DNA of 7,294 bases from JBEGQX01 sp041180805. Its GTDB lineage: Bacteria > Planctomycetota > Planctomycetia > Gemmatales > Gemmataceae. The translations under genes were made by a program, and so were the position numbers. Every line of letters starts with the position of its first letter. The first letter of the stretch is position 1. Location of the stretch: assembly GCA_041180805.1 (NCBI GenBank), contig JBEGQX010000267.1, positions 1-7,294 on the forward strand. Direction: 5' to 3'. This document shows, one piece after another, positions 7,286 to 7,294 of the stretch. The notes under the pieces were generated by a model. It was not told the origin of the DNA. It ran no database searches and saw nothing but the letters and a program-made list of their open reading frames with translations.

Positions 7286-7294
7286 CTAAAAATG

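Overview
The window reads as part of a chromosome from a member of the Planctomycetota, of fairly low GC for that phylum. This is an inference from protein architecture, not from a marker gene. The two tandem HlyD-type adaptors, one with N-terminal GAF-like domains and one carrying WD40 repeats, are a combination I know mainly from planctomycetes. An MfnD-like ATP-grasp ligase also fits, because planctomycetes carry tetrahydromethanopterin/methanofuran C1-carrier genes. No rRNA, tRNA, insertion sequence, CRISPR array or phage gene was seen.

All five genes lie on the minus strand, so transcription runs from high to low coordinates. First is a terminator-like hairpin (7255-7285), 11 bases before the start of an ATP-grasp ligase (6212-7243). 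A secreted DUF885-type zinc metallopeptidase (4424-6193) follows after 18 bp, and a small unrecognised protein (3960-4343) after another 80 bp. The longest gene-free stretch, 191 bp, separates this group from the adaptor pair. The pair is a GTG-initiated GAF/membrane/HlyD protein (1642-3768) and, 62 bp later, a HlyD-WD40 adaptor (1-1579) that runs off the window edge.

The adaptor pair looks like one functional unit: envelope-anchored adaptors for an export or membrane-protein-processing system whose transporter or protease partner should lie beyond coordinate 1. From memory of similar planctomycete loci, an M50-type site-2 protease is the most likely missing partner. The ATP-grasp and peptidase genes look co-transcribed, but nothing in their sequences ties them to one pathway.

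The window is densely coding, with no gap above 300 bases. The most unusual content is the adaptor pair, particularly the beta-propeller that appears to be inserted into an adaptor's beta-barrel region.
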